Of a stretch of DNA of 64,000 nucleotides, positions 42,394-53,644 are shown piece by piece; within the stretch, counting starts at the first letter, position 1; every line of letters begins with the position of its first letter. The notes beneath the pieces are model-generated. The model saw only the letters and a program-made list of their open reading frames with translations, ran no database searches and was not told the origin of the DNA. The translations under genes were made by a program, and so were the position numbers. This DNA comes from Meghimatium bilineatum (taxonomy: Eukaryota > Mollusca > Gastropoda > Stylommatophora > Philomycidae): positions 37,454,127 to 37,518,126 of the forward strand of contig CM067298.1 in assembly GCA_034231615.1 (NCBI GenBank). The letters run 5' to 3'.

Positions 42394-42734
42394 TGACATC
42401 ATCACGACAATATGCCGTTGTGTTTTCATTCTGTGAAGCAGGGATCTATGTTATGTATTATATCCAGTGAATTAATGTGCAGTGGACGTATGTCAATGTT
42501 CGGGATAATATCTTGAAGGTTACTTCATTAATGGATTAAAAGATAACAACATAGTGAAGGTATTATCAAGTTTAGAAGTCTTAAAGTGGATGCGTACGAA
42601 GTAAGGTTGTGACCTAGTGAAATGGTAGCGATGCGCTCAGCGCGAAGTTAAAATGTGATGTAGTGTCAACATCAGCAAAGTGCAATGGAGATGGAGAGAG
42701 AAAACACATCCATGTAACCACATCAGAAGGACAG

Positions 42735-43460
42735 CTGGAGAGGAGATGGGCACCACTATCTAAACCTTTTACCTACTGAAATACTACGATGGATAATCAC
42801 ACACAGGATGAATAGACATAAGTTTGAGTAGGTGAATACCTTCAAATACCTCGGATCCAGTATATGCAGCGATGGTAAATGCAAAGCAGAACTAAAAATA
42901 AGGCTGGAGATGGCTTTAGCGTCCTTGTCAATGCTAACTGATTTGGAAAAGCAACATCAGTGTTGGAGTGAAAATCAAACTCTATAAGTCGCTGGTGCTT
43001 TCTGTTGTGTTGTATGGTTGTGAGAGTTGGACACTCACTGCGGACATGGAGAGAAGATTACAAGCTTTCGAGTATAAATGCTACAGAAGAATTCTACGAA
43101 TTTCCTGTAGGGAACATAAGACCAATGTGTACGTAAGAAATAAAGTAGAGATGTGTGCAGGTGTCCAGGAGCCATTGCTTTCAATAGTGAAACGACGAAA
43201 ACTAGCATGGTTCGGACATGTATGCAGGCACGATTCCTTGTCAAAAACAATACTGCAGGGAACTGTCAAGGGTGGAAGAAGCAAAGGAGGACAAATAAAG
43301 ACATGGACAGACAACATCAAGGAATGGACAGGGCAAGATATTTCCACACTCATCCGCATCGCTGAGGATAGAATTCGCTGGAGGACTCTGTGTGCTGAAG
43401 CATCCAATGTGGTACCCCTACGACCCTGAAGGGTTATGGGTTTTTTGATTGATTTGATAT
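42735..43460 (+). mobile_element. RTE-like LINE copy with 5' inversion
   Basis: From 42807 the sequence is about 97 % identical by eye to 19519 onward (FKYLGSSICSDGKCKAELKI, LVLSVVLYGCESWTLTADME). It continues to the true end: FEYKCYRRILRISCREHKTN, then RRKLAWFGHVCRHDSLSKTI, KGGRSKGGQIKTWTDNIKEW, RIRWRTLCAEASNVVPLRP. A TTTTTTGATTGATTTGAT tail follows. The 59 bp at 42735-42793 are the reverse complement of 19136-19194 (about four differences), and the intervening 330 bp are missing. One 2-bp deletion (TGTGATTT to TGATTT) breaks the frame near 42930. Confidence 0.85.
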
Positions 43461-43464
43461 CACA

Positions 43465-44114
43465 GTACAGCTGACTTCCTGGAAGTATGTACCAAAGTTT
43501 CTCCATGAATTGTCATTTTAATATAAGTTTATTTAGTTTATTCCTTAAGGATGTGATAACTGAACACATTAAAATCTCTAGATGTCTTTAATATGATATA
43601 TGGTCACAGCAGAGGTGCCATTCTTTGTATTTCTTATAATTTTGAGGTGATTTAGATTGATACATTTGAATGATTGTTAATATTTTATACCTAATAAATG
43701 TTTTGATTTAATGGTACAATTTCTTGGTTACATTAGAAATTTTCTAATCATTTCTTTATAATAAAGCAGCACTTTTTATAATTTTGTTTTCATTGTGTAT
43801 TGAAGTGAATCACAGATAATAAATAAATAGCAAAATTTCTGGAAGTCAGGTATGGCTTATATAAGAATGCGCTATGAAAAATAACTGTGGTCTTCTAAAA
43901 GATGTTAATTGATAGAGCAGCGTAGATATTATTTAGAGACTAAAAACAATGGCACAAGACATAATGGATGTTTATGGAGATAATCATTTAAACCAGATGT
44001 CACATCAAATAATGATGAATGCAGAATTGTATTGTTCTTTATTTATATTTGATTAATTAACTTTCTCCACGCAGAAAATGGAGGTTATGCTTTTAGTGAT
44101 ATATTATAAAACAG
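43465..44114. other. No gene recognised
   Basis: AT-rich spacer. Confidence 0.4.
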
Positions 44115-44115
44115 T

Positions 44116-44208
44116 AAATTCATTTAATGCATAAATTTGATGGTAACTTGGTTCAAGCACATGTAAATAAATTTAATGCATAAATTTGATGGTAACTTGA
44201 TTTAAGCA
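44116..44208 (+). repeat. Two-unit tandem duplication, period 49 bp
   Basis: Units at 44116-44159 and 44165-44208 share TTTAATGCATAAATTTGATG and GGTAACTTG nearly exactly. Confidence 0.8.
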
Positions 44209-44209
44209 T

Positions 44210-45185
44210 TGTACTGTTTAGTTCATCATGTATCATGTCCTTTACATAACATAACTCTCATCACAGTCTGCATGAAAAACTTCCACCTTCAGTTTAGTTT
44301 TCCCTACAGTTCTTGACTAATTTCATGTCACTGGGATTTATTTCTTATCTGCTGTCCTCCATCTTCTTTCTCTGCCCCACCGTGTCTTCCAAGAACCATG
44401 CCTTCCATTACTGCTCTTTGTAAACCACTGTGATATTTAATTTTACCAAAATATTTAGATTTCTGAGACATAATATCATTGTTCAGCTAATTTTCTTCAT
44501 TGTTTATGTCTTATTTATTTACCATTTTTGTCCAGGACATTCTAACAAAATGTTCTGTTCACTGAATTTTTATCAGAGCATAGAAAATAGAATAAAATAT
44601 GGGGTTGAAGATTTATGAACATAGCTCAAGAAGTCGAGGTAAAAAAATGGTAGAGAGTAACATTTGCAACTTTAATTAAGTTTAACTAGAAACAAGGACT
44701 ACTTAGAAGACTCAATACATCTGACCATTTCCAGCACTAGATGTGGGCCTAATTATCAGTTGAAAAAAAAAGACATTTTGGATTCTTATACTGCAGTTTA
44801 ATGTTCATTAAATAATAGAATATGCTTTTATGGTTGTTTATAACACATAATGTCCTTATGTTTTTATCTCTCCTTCCTCCTTCTAGTCCTGACCTGACCA
44901 TAAGGGAAATGTTGAAATTCCACATGCAAAAAACGAGCCATATTTTGGAAATATTTTATAAGTGTATTATTAATTTCCAAATGATTGCAATTTGTTACAT
45001 TTGGGTCATGGTTTTCTTTATGCTGACATTTTAAATTTATTCACTTAATATTAGTTGATGTTATTTCTTTAAATATGTTCTGTGTCCTATGTTCCAACAA
45101 TGTTCAGTTTGGCAGCCCAATTTTATCAAGTCTGTTATGTCTCATGATTGAATGTAATTTGTGCTTTACTGTAGATCTTTCCAGC
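44210..45185. other. No gene recognised
   Basis: AT-rich; short ORFs at 44430 and 44822 are lysine/phenylalanine-rich and unconvincing. Confidence 0.4.
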
Positions 45186-45262
45186 ATGGGGTCACTGAAA
45201 ATATGACAATTGTAGCTCTTATTTTATTATGGGGTCACTGAAAATACAACAATTGCAGCTCT
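45186..45262 (+). repeat. Two-unit tandem duplication, period 43 bp
   Basis: ATGGGGTCACTGAAAATA then ACAATTG(T/C)AGCTCT occurs at 45186-45219 and 45229-45262, with two or three differences. Confidence 0.8.
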
Positions 45263-45609
45263 GTGTTATTATTGTCACATTTTATTACAGCTACAATAAT
45301 AGATGTAGTAAATTTTAATTTAAAAAAATATTGCATCACCTTTATCATAGACAAAGATGTGATAATACCTTTTATAAATCTTTGAAAATTTGGTCTTAAT
45401 GTGCATGGACACTCTCTTTGAAAATATAAACAAATGGGAGCTGCAACACTTCATATATGTTTATTGTTTACATGTATTGTTGCAGGGATATGTCATAATC
45501 AATGGAAATATGTTTTTAAATATGAAGAATAAATATGAGTACACACTTGGAACCAAAGTCCTCATGTAAAATGTTATGAACTGACATCATTGCTATCAGG
45601 GCAGACCAA

Positions 45610-46022
45610 TAGGTGCTCTGCCTCTTAAGGGTATGGATTTGAATGTTTCCTGTGGCTCGCTGGTTGAATATGATCCTCATTGTACCCTATGCGCATCCAG
45701 TTGTACTAGTTCCATGATTTTTATCAAATTCGCCATATCTCAGCCTTAATATTTCACTAATCCCTGTGTCCACATTCAGCAGGAACTTGTGAAGCACTTT
45801 CTGTACATCCATCTTATCTATTTTCAACTCCCTGTCTATTAATGCATTCAGTGCAAATCTGTCTGCTCTTTCATTATTACAAGTGCCTGTATCTCCTGAG
45901 CAGTAAATCTGTGTGATGCCACAGAGGTTGGAAGCTGTTATAGATGCTAGCTCCTCATATTAACAATAGTCATTTTGAATCTTTTTAAACAAGGACTTGT
46001 CTGATACAATATCTGACCCAGT
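45610..46022 (-). mobile_element. LINE RNase H fragment of another family (minus)
   Basis: The minus strand reads NLCGITQIYCSGDTGTCNNE, then RADRFALNALIDRELKIDKM and ILRLRYGEFDK. This corresponds to the I/Jockey-type RNase H sentence (I.W.PGHxGxxGNExADxLA), here with SGDTGTCNNERADR. A C-terminal GTMRIIFNQRATGNIQIHTL segment follows. It differs from LINE-a in the motif wording and has no GAA tail. Confidence 0.6.
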
Positions 46023-46024
46023 TT

Positions 46025-46345
46025 ATAAACTTCTAATAATACTCCAGCCTGAGATCTTGCCCAAACAAATACCGTAGATTCTTATTGAATACAATGAGAT
46101 CATCATCTCTGGAGTTATCAGAAATCAATTGAGAGATTTCGAGGTTTCCTTTACCGTTGCCCCAACCTCAGTATTCCATGGGTTATTACGTTGTGAAGGC
46201 TCAACATAGTTTCATCAATAAAGTGCCACTCATTCTTCTCCTGTAGGTAAGGTTGAGACTATTATCAACTCTCCAATTTTATTTTATCAGCCTGTGCCAT
46301 TCATGACATGCCTTGCTTGATTCTTGTGCCCTTTAGATCATGAAT
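46025..46345. other. Anonymous sequence
   Basis: Possibly further upstream LINE coding sequence on the minus strand; no motif confirms it. Confidence 0.3.
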
Positions 46346-46347
46346 AT

Positions 46348-46498
46348 CCAAGGAAGAATCAGGCCTTTGGTGCAAATAAAATGATGACACAACACTTTTC
46401 CATTCTGGACTATATCCTGTTGGAAATTTAACAGGACCATTGTCCTGCTACAGGAGAGATCCAGCTGGAGTTTAAGAATGAACGCTGAAGAAGAAGAT
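46348..46498 (+). repeat. SINE-A copy (plus)
   Basis: AAGAATCAGGCCTTTGGTGC, AATGATGACACAACACTTTTCC, GGACTATATCCTGTTGGAAA, CAGGACCATTGTCCTGCTAC and GAATGAACGCTGAAGAAGAAG. A short TGAATAT occurs on each side (about 46341 and 46501), a possible 7-bp target-site duplication. Confidence 0.8.
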
Positions 46499-46499
46499 T

Positions 46500-47285
46500 G
46501 TGAATATTAAAGTGCAGCTGGTGTCTTTGATCCACTGTGACATACATGTATGATTTATTTTGGATAAGGGCATGGTGGAATTGTAGTGATAGGAGCTCCA
46601 GCAATTATCTAATTTTCACATGGGAATATTCCTAGTGCTGTTGAGAACTATGTGCATTCCCTCATTCTTCATTATTTGCATGTTTAAACATTGATATATT
46701 ATATTATGAATACATAATCATTTTTTGACCTTAATCAATAATATAATAAAAAGACAATCTTCATTTTTTGGCCACTTCATAAGACAGGGAGGTTTGGCAC
46801 CTGATGATGATGATATCATTTAAAAAAATACCAAACTGCTTGTTATGATTGACTTCTTTTAAGTAAAGGGAACATCTCACAGTAGAATGGATCTTTTATT
46901 ATGAACTTGTTGTTTTAAAAAGACAACAGCTCTGCTCTACAGTATACAGATTTCTGTTAAGTAATTTTAAACCCATAAAACTTTCAATTATATCAATGCT
47001 GCCTTTTATAAATGGAGGTTGTCATTTTTTTCATGTTGTATTGCAAGAGAAAATTCACTTGACAAATTTATTTTCAGTTTGCATAAATTGTCACATCTAG
47101 AATTACATATTACAAGGAATCAAGTTAAGCATGAACATGTTGCAGCTGGACTTCTGTTAATAAGCCATTGTTAATTAAACAATATAGGCTGATAATGTAT
47201 ATGTGAAAATCAATTTCAGTTTTACTGATTACTTATTACAGTGTTAATCTCTATCCACATGTTCATATTGTTATTATCAGTACTG
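46500..47285. other. No gene recognised
   Basis: AT-rich spacer. Confidence 0.4.
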
Positions 47286-47790
47286 CAGTGGATCCCTGAT
47301 CACTTTGTCATACTTGGAAATGAAAAAGCTGATATTTGGCAAGGTAATGTGATCACTAGAACAAATAGAAAGTTATATGTACTATGAATGTAAGACCATG
47401 ATAAAAGCAGAATATAGGAAAAGTGGAAGCAGATGTACCCAACTGCAGAACGAAATGACAGCTACTATAAAATGTAATGCAAGGAACAAACCATCATCTT
47501 CAGACTACGAACTGGCCACAACAGACTGAGAAGTCACATATTCTGAAAACTGAAGATTGGTGAGACAGACCTGTGCAATTGTGGACTGAGGACAGAGACT
47601 GCAGAACACATTCTTCATGCATGTCAGCTCTACCAAGAAGAGAGGTAGAAAATATGGCCTACTGAGATGGCACTGCTTCCAGGCCTAAGGGTTCCATGGA
47701 TGACCTGAAGTGAATCACACAATTCTTGGAAGCTATTGAAGCTGTAACCTGATATCAGACTGAAGAATGATGAAGAAGAAGAAAGAATAT
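47286..47790 (+). mobile_element. LINE-a, RNase H to 3' end (plus)
   Basis: Across frames, the plus strand gives QWIPDHFVILGNEKADI (RNase H last motif), then KEQTIIFRLRTGHNRLRSHI, LKIGETDLCNCGLRTETAEHI, LHACQLYQEERWKIWPTEMA and LRVPWMT. The zinc-knuckle-like CNCG...EHILHAC is intact. It closes with GACTGAAGAATGATGAAGAAGAAG, the LINE-a tail lacking the CGC. Stops and frame changes make it dead. Confidence 0.8.
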
Positions 47791-47794
47791 TGTT

Positions 47795-48107
47795 ATTATT
47801 AAAACTACAAATGTAATGCCAAATTGCATTTCATCTAAAAGTGTTGCTAAAGAAATATTATATAATATGAATATTATATAGTGGTAGTTGAAGTAGTGTA
47901 CAATATTCAGAGAATAATTTTGACTTTTCCATAAAATTATGTTTTAGCTAAAAAAAAATGATACCTAATGGCTAGTTAAATTAAAGAAAGTTAGAAGAGT
48001 TTGTATGAGTATGTTGACTGCATTGATTAGTTGATTGTATAAAATGTTAACTCTATAAGAAAAAAATATATAAGAATGCATTGTGTAGGTATTTGACATT
48101 GGCCACT
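47795..48107. other. No gene recognised
   Basis: AT-rich spacer. Confidence 0.35.
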
Positions 48108-48380
48108 TAGGGGTTGTCCATGAATAATGTCAACAATTTGGCAGGGGGGGGGTGATGATAAAGTTGATGTCAACAATATAGTTTTTAAAATATACCAATA
48201 CAGTTGTTTGAATTTGAAACATTTTTTTGAAAACTTACAAATCATTGGGGGGAGGGGGTGTGAGGAATAAATTGGTTAGCATTTTTTTGTCATACAAATT
48301 TAAGCAGGGCAGTCCCTGAATTCTTGACATTGTTATCAAGGGGGGGGGGGGAAGAATTTATGAATAACACCTTACAGGAA
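48108..48380 (+). mobile_element. MITE-M copy 1, with G-tracts and short inverted ends
   Basis: The left end is GGGGTTGTCCATGAATAATG and the right end is GAATTTATGAATAACACCTT, which pair as imperfect inverted repeats of about 16 bp. G-tracts of 8-12 occur near 48144, 48247 and 48341. No ORF of its own: the minus-strand 72-codon frame is chance. A degenerate copy lies at 14905-15235 on the other strand. Probably a non-autonomous DNA transposon. Confidence 0.5.
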
Positions 48381-48384
48381 TTGC

Positions 48385-49395
48385 ATAACACTAATTTGAA
48401 TAAAATCATTCTAATGCTTCTTTATGAAGGCAATCCATATTATGAATACAGAATAGCTAAGAAATGTACCAAGTACATGCTTTGTTAACTTTCACACATG
48501 ATCATCAGTTATTTCTTACTTATAAATTATTCAACATTATTTGCACAGTAGAATTAAATTTCCTGGAGTTTTTGTCTCAAATTACATGAACCATACTTGT
48601 CTGTGTGTAATGGCTACCCATGTGATTTAATATACCGTGGGTTGATATAAGATAGACATTCTATACAAAATAAGGATCAAAGAATAATATTATAGAGTAT
48701 TGTCAAAGTAAATGAAGTTATATTTACTGACAGAAAAAAGTACCACTGTCACCATGGCATCTCTCTCAATACTGGAAGAGTAAGAGACTTCTTATTCTAA
48801 TTTATCAATAATAAATACTGTCTGAAGTCTCCATGTGTATGCATGCCATGAGAGATTCTCAGGGACACTTTTAATGGATTGCCATTTAACAATGGAAATA
48901 ATTTATAGTTCATAGAATTACATATTATCAGCAGAAGTGGATTCATTCTGTGATATCTATTAGTTAAATTTATAAAGATGATTAAAGTATTTTGTTTGCT
49001 TTCCTTGTATTTGTTGCCAAATATTTTGACAATTGTTGAATAAAAAGTATACTATATTACATTTGTTGTACAGATATTGTCACAAAATGTCTCCTTATCT
49101 GTAATTTCTGTGTGTGTGATTGATTTTGTGAACTTGGCAGTGGTTGCAAATTAGAGAATAGTCGAACATCATTCTTATGTATCTGTGTATAATTAAAATG
49201 GACATAAGAATTAGGCACAGCATATCTTAAATAATACACGCTGCAAAGGTGAGGCAAGATTATTGATAATAAGTGAGACTGCTGTAAAAATGACTGTATA
49301 ACAATAGTACTTACATAAAACACAAGGTTGATCAACTTTACAATAAATAAATATGAGATGATGGGTTTCTTTCATAGAAGCTCATACTCTGACAG
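48385..49395. other. No gene recognised
   Basis: AT-rich; no repeat partner. Confidence 0.4.
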
Positions 49396-49397
49396 TG

Positions 49398-50300
49398 TTT
49401 TTTCATCCGTGTTGCTTCATCCCTATTACTCAACTGTCCATAGAATCATACTCAAACATTATTTCCCTTTCAAGGTCTGATCCTCAAACTCCTGCCATTT
49501 TCCAAGACTTTCCTCTGGTTGCTTGTAGGAGTGACAAAAATCTTAACATCGTGGTCCTCTCTTGCCCCAGGGATAATGTTTCAGATCATTCTGTCACGGT
49601 TTCGTTGTGGATCCTGGTTTTGCTACACATGTTCCTATGTAGTGAAGATCCACTTGGTTTTATTTTCTAAGATCATTTTCACTATTGATGATACCTTTAC
49701 ATGTGAATCTCGTTATGTGATTTACATTATCATTTGTAAACACTGTCACCAGTAATATATACTGTAGGTGAAACTGGGAAAAAACTAAGTAACTATTTCT
49801 GCCAACATCTTAATGACATAAACCACAGATTGTCTACTCCTGTCACTATACATTTCAATGACGTTGATAATCATGGTGTCCGTGAAATAGAGCTCACTGC
49901 ATTAAGATATTGTGCCACAGACGATAGAGCTAGGTATGCCCTTGAAAATTGCTATATATTGCAGTTTGGTACTCTTAAGCCATTAGGTCATAATACAGTT
50001 CATTCATTTCTTTAGATTAGGGTGGTGGTGCCTTTGTTGTGTTGTCATTAAAGTTGTTTTCAGGCATATTTATTTTATTTCATTCTCATTCCTTACATTT
50101 TTTTATGCGTTAACCTATGACAATACTTGTGTATGTCATTGTTAACTTGGATGCCTCTTCTGTCAAATGCCTGCCGTTTAATGCTTTTGTGACAGTGCCA
50201 TTATTTTTTTACTGTCTTGTATTTTCGTGAAAAAGACCTTGAAGTTGAAATTGTCTTGTATACTGTAATCTATATTTTTTATACCCATACCATATAGTTT
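49398..50300 (+). mobile_element. Penelope-like element, RT thumb and GIY-YIG (copy 2)
   Basis: Across frames: ILKLLPFSKTFLWLL, a KNL-like segment, then FRCGSWFCYTCSYV, TFTCESRYVIYIIICKHCHQ (FTC...VIYxIxCxxCxxxY, CxxC kept), VKLGKN for the YIGETGK position, then MSTPVTIHFNDVDNHGVREI and TALRYCATDDRARYALENCY, ending with FGTLKPLGHNTVHSFL. The last 62 codons are open. The 3' tail near 50228-50270 has GAAAAAGACCTTGAAGTTGAA and TTGTCTTGTATACTG. It is more complete than the copy at 38700, but the N-terminal RT is missing. Confidence 0.8.
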
Positions 50301-50304
50301 GACA

Positions 50305-50878
50305 GTCTGTGCATTCATTGTAAAGCTGATTGACCTTTTACTTACGTAAGTACTATTGAGGCAAGGTTGATAATCTCGACTTTACCGAAATGAGAATAAC
50401 AGCCTTGATTTATTCATTTTTTTGGGTCTTCCCTCCTCTTGCTGTTAGGCATCACAGTATTATTGAATGACGATGTTTGATAGCTTGATAGATATAGGTA
50501 ATATTGTGATACCTAGGACGTCCGTAACCCCTTCAATTCACCTTATTCTTCCTCTGCATCTTGGTGTTTTCATTCTAATGTTGTACGTTCTTGCTGTGCA
50601 TAATTTGGGTTCATTCTCATTAAATGGCCAAAGCAAGTATAGCAACTGGGGTCTGGACTTCTAGTTCAGGGTGTAAAGAATATGCCGACTATCTTCTTCC
50701 AGGCATGTCACATGTGATTACAGAAATTTGGGGGATAGGCTGACAACCTGTCACCTGTGAAAAAAATCATCATTGTTACAGCATATCATCAAAGAGGAGA
50801 TGCGAAATTTTAACTCAGTCTGCCAGATATGAGTCTCCGGAAAACCACCCCAAAAGCTAGAGTATACAATCTCTGCTA
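50305..50878. other. Anonymous sequence, possibly a repeat
   Basis: A segment at 50635-50790 (TATAGCAACTGGGGTCTGG, then CCAGGCATGTCACATGTG, then GGGGGATAGGCTGACAACC) is GC-richer than its flanks and looks like an interspersed repeat. I found no second copy. Confidence 0.35.
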
Positions 50879-50879
50879 A

Positions 50880-51870
50880 AAAAAAACGACTTAAAAATCA
50901 GCTTTACGAATAAGGTTCACATACTTAGAGGAAAACTATAGCTAACAGATGTTCCCAGCAAAAAGATAAGCCATATACCAAAGAATATATGACTATACAG
51001 AATGTAAAGACAAATCTAAGTACCTGGTAAAACACATACCGGGTAGTATTGAAGATGCTTCAAAATGACTACGCAAGCCTCTCCTTGACCAAAGTATATA
51101 CAAATCACACACCAGAGGAAGCAGTGAGAAATGGTGGTGAAGACATCTATATAGAGTGATCCAATGGAAGCAAACTTGAGAATTAATAGCCACAGACAGG
51201 TTTTCACTGTACAAATTTCAAGGCAGAGCGTGAAGCAATTAAAGTAGCAACTCTTTTGCTGCTGGGAGCATCCCATATAAAGGATAGTGATTATGACTGA
51301 TGCCAATTCTACTTTGCAAGCCCTAAAGAACTCCAAATACACAACAAATAATGAATTAAAATCTCTACTTTATCAATATAGTATCAACTTTATCAACTAA
51401 ACTATATTCTATTGTGTTTTCCACATATGCGGAATATATCAACTAAACAACTAAGCAAAAGCAGTAGTTGTGTGGATTTCAGACCACTTAAAATCAAGGG
51501 AAATGAGCAAAACCTGGAAGGTAACTGCCAACAACTGATAGATGATTCTGTATTATTTACAGAAATGAAGTCCATCATTAAAAGCTCTGAAAACATGGAA
51601 TGGAACTCAATTTATACATGCAGACAAAAAGACAGTGCTATCCACAAGTTTGGGAAAAAGGAAAAATCATTTTTAAATTGAAAACAGACTCAGACAACAT
51701 ATTTATAGGAAGTTTGGAGTTGGTGATACCAACATGTGCCACTGTGGACAGTCTCCAATGAACACAGAGTATATTTTGCAGAATGGCCCAATAAACCACA
51801 CCACAAGAAGAAAATTATGGCCAATGGAAATGAAAGAAAAACTGCAGTAAAACAGTCTACCATGTGGTAA
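50880..51870 (+). mobile_element. LINE-a, RT C-terminus to RNase H (plus)
   Basis: Across frames, the plus strand gives EEAVRNGGEDIYIEWSNGS and TGFHCTNFKAEREAIKVATL (start of RNase H), then a LTDANSTLQALKN-like segment, QWISDHLKIKGNEQNLEGN (last RNase H motif, altered), LIDDSVLFTEMKSIIK, RKFGVGDTNMCHCGQSP and MNTEYILQNGPINHTTRRK, ending LWPMEMKEKLQ. This is the longest LINE-a remnant. The 89-codon ORF at 51412-51681 is its open part. No clear GAA tail follows. Confidence 0.75.
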
Positions 51871-51914
51871 ATGCAAAAATTAGAAAAAAATGTTAAATTT
51901 TAGGTTTAGAAATA

Positions 51915-51990
51915 GGTACACAAATTCAATGTTTTGTCCAGAAAGATCTTTGTCAAGATGAGGATAAAGACAAAAACTGGAATATGTATA
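51915..51990 (-). mobile_element. Possible Penelope-like 3' tail (minus)
   Basis: The minus strand reads CATCTTGACAAAGATCTTTC then TGGACAAAACATTGAATTTG, similar to the (T/C)TTGA(T/G)AAAGACCTT...GAAA(C/T)GTTG tail of the Penelope copies. No coding part. Confidence 0.4.
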
Positions 51991-52368
51991 GACATAATCT
52001 CCATTAAAGGAAAGTATGTAGGCATATATGTTACCATAGAAGAAATACATGTGGTTCTGTCTGTGTGTATCACCAATGGTCAACTAGACAAATCATCTAA
52101 CAGAAAATCTTAGTAGATGGCATTCCGTTATATTGAGGTTCTCTTATGGAAGCCTTGTAGCATGTCATTCATACGATTATAGACCCCCCTCTGAGTAGAA
52201 GGCTCATTAAATAGGCATTACACTAAGCCGAAAGCTGAAGTCTCTTGGGTATGAATGAAAGCTCAGAAAAACCACCTCACTGCACATAGGAAGTAAGAGT
52301 TAATCACTCACGATTCCTGGGGATCTCAAACAAACAAACCATAGAAAAAATCACTGAAAGTAGAGTAG
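51991..52368. other. No gene recognised
   Basis: AT-rich spacer. Confidence 0.35.
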
Positions 52369-52369
52369 A

Positions 52370-52750
52370 ATCGTCATCATGTGACATATTCTTTCCAAAT
52401 GTGGTCTTCCTTATGGATTCTCTGAACACTGTGATTCTGGATGAGTTGACCTGCAGTAGCTAGTGACATGTTTAAGCAATCTGATATATCACTGCACCAT
52501 CGTTGCCTTGGGCACCCTCTTCCCCTGTTGCCGTTAACTCTACGTTCAGCTATTAATCTTTCTATACTGTTATGTCTCTTTATATGATCAAAAAAACACT
52601 GCTTTCTTGTTAGGATGTTAAGGAGTCAACCCTCTTCGACATTTATTGAACTTAAAAATGTCTTGATTTGTCTTTTTAGCTGTCCATGGTATATGTAACA
52701 TTCTTCTGTAGCATCTCATTTCAAAACCAGTTATTTTCTTTGCTATTGTG
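52370..52750 (-). mobile_element. RTE-like LINE C-terminal fragment (minus)
   Basis: The minus strand reads FFDHIKRHNSIERLIAER, RGRGCPRQRWCSDISDCLNM, SLATAGQLIQNHSVQRIHKE and KEYVT. It is the FGHIxRH...RGRPRxRW...DLxNMS...AGQL...ATFWKEYV end of an RTE-like LINE. The frame is mostly open for about 80 codons. Confidence 0.75.
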
Positions 52751-52784
52751 TTATTTATAGTAGAATACAACACACATATTATAA

Positions 52785-53640
52785 GCTACATGTTCAGCTG
52801 GATAAGTAGATAATGTAAATGTAGGAATAGGTATGAGAAGTAAGATTTGGATATTAGAAACATCTTTAATAGACAAGCTCCATGGCCCTGCCTCAAGGCT
52901 AGTGAACACAGCACAGTTATTGATGAAATCCATATCAGTGTTTGACTGACTGGAGAACGAGGAAGAACTGTATTCCTTTGTATCAATTTTTTACTTTTGT
53001 CTTCTCTCAATAAGTCTCCATGGATGATTAAAAGATATAATAATAATACCCATAACCCACCATGTTTGTAGAAGTGCCACACTGGAGACAGCACAAAAAT
53101 CCCTTTCAACACCGCTGCTTTAGAACATTTGGGACCAAGATATTTGAAGGTAGTAACTTCTTCCAGTTTGTGATATTTAACAGGATGTTCGTGGGATCTT
53201 GCTTGATATCACCAGCCACAACTCTCGAACACGAGATTTTCTGTACTTGACTAACCGCATCTCCAAAAAAAGATGTGATTTTGTCAAGACTTTCAAACTG
53301 TGCACTCACGTCATTGAGAACGGATCAATCGAGACAAGGATTATTACAACAACAACAAACATCCCATACAGGTATTGAAGTATCCTCAGTAATAACAAAC
53401 ATATAACATCCGTATTAACTCTGAGGTGGGTTCTTGGAGTTCAGATTTGGAACCGGCCATGAGATTGATATCATCGGGATAATTCAAATTACAAAGTGGT
53501 CTACCACATAGTTATTGATGTCTGTGATATTGTAATGCCTCCTGTATTAGTCACTGGAGAAAGTATGCAACCCTGACACATTCCTATATCCATATCATCA
53601 TTTACAATTAAGTGAAGCAGGACAGTGGGCATTACACCTT
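52785..53640 (-). mobile_element. RTE-like LINE RT palm fragment (minus)
   Basis: On the minus strand at about 53500-53420: GRPLCNLNYPDDINLMAGSK, then SELQEPTS, matching GGRPICNLRFADDIDLIAGS in the copy at 19350 (FADD changed to YPDD). Upstream it has a RQGC-LSPV-like segment near 53580. Further down come AGDIKQDPTNILLNITN-like linker residues and FKYLGPKCSKAAVLKGI, then FVLSPVWHFYKH. It is dead: the motifs lie in different frames. Confidence 0.65.
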
Positions 53641-53644
53641 TGCC

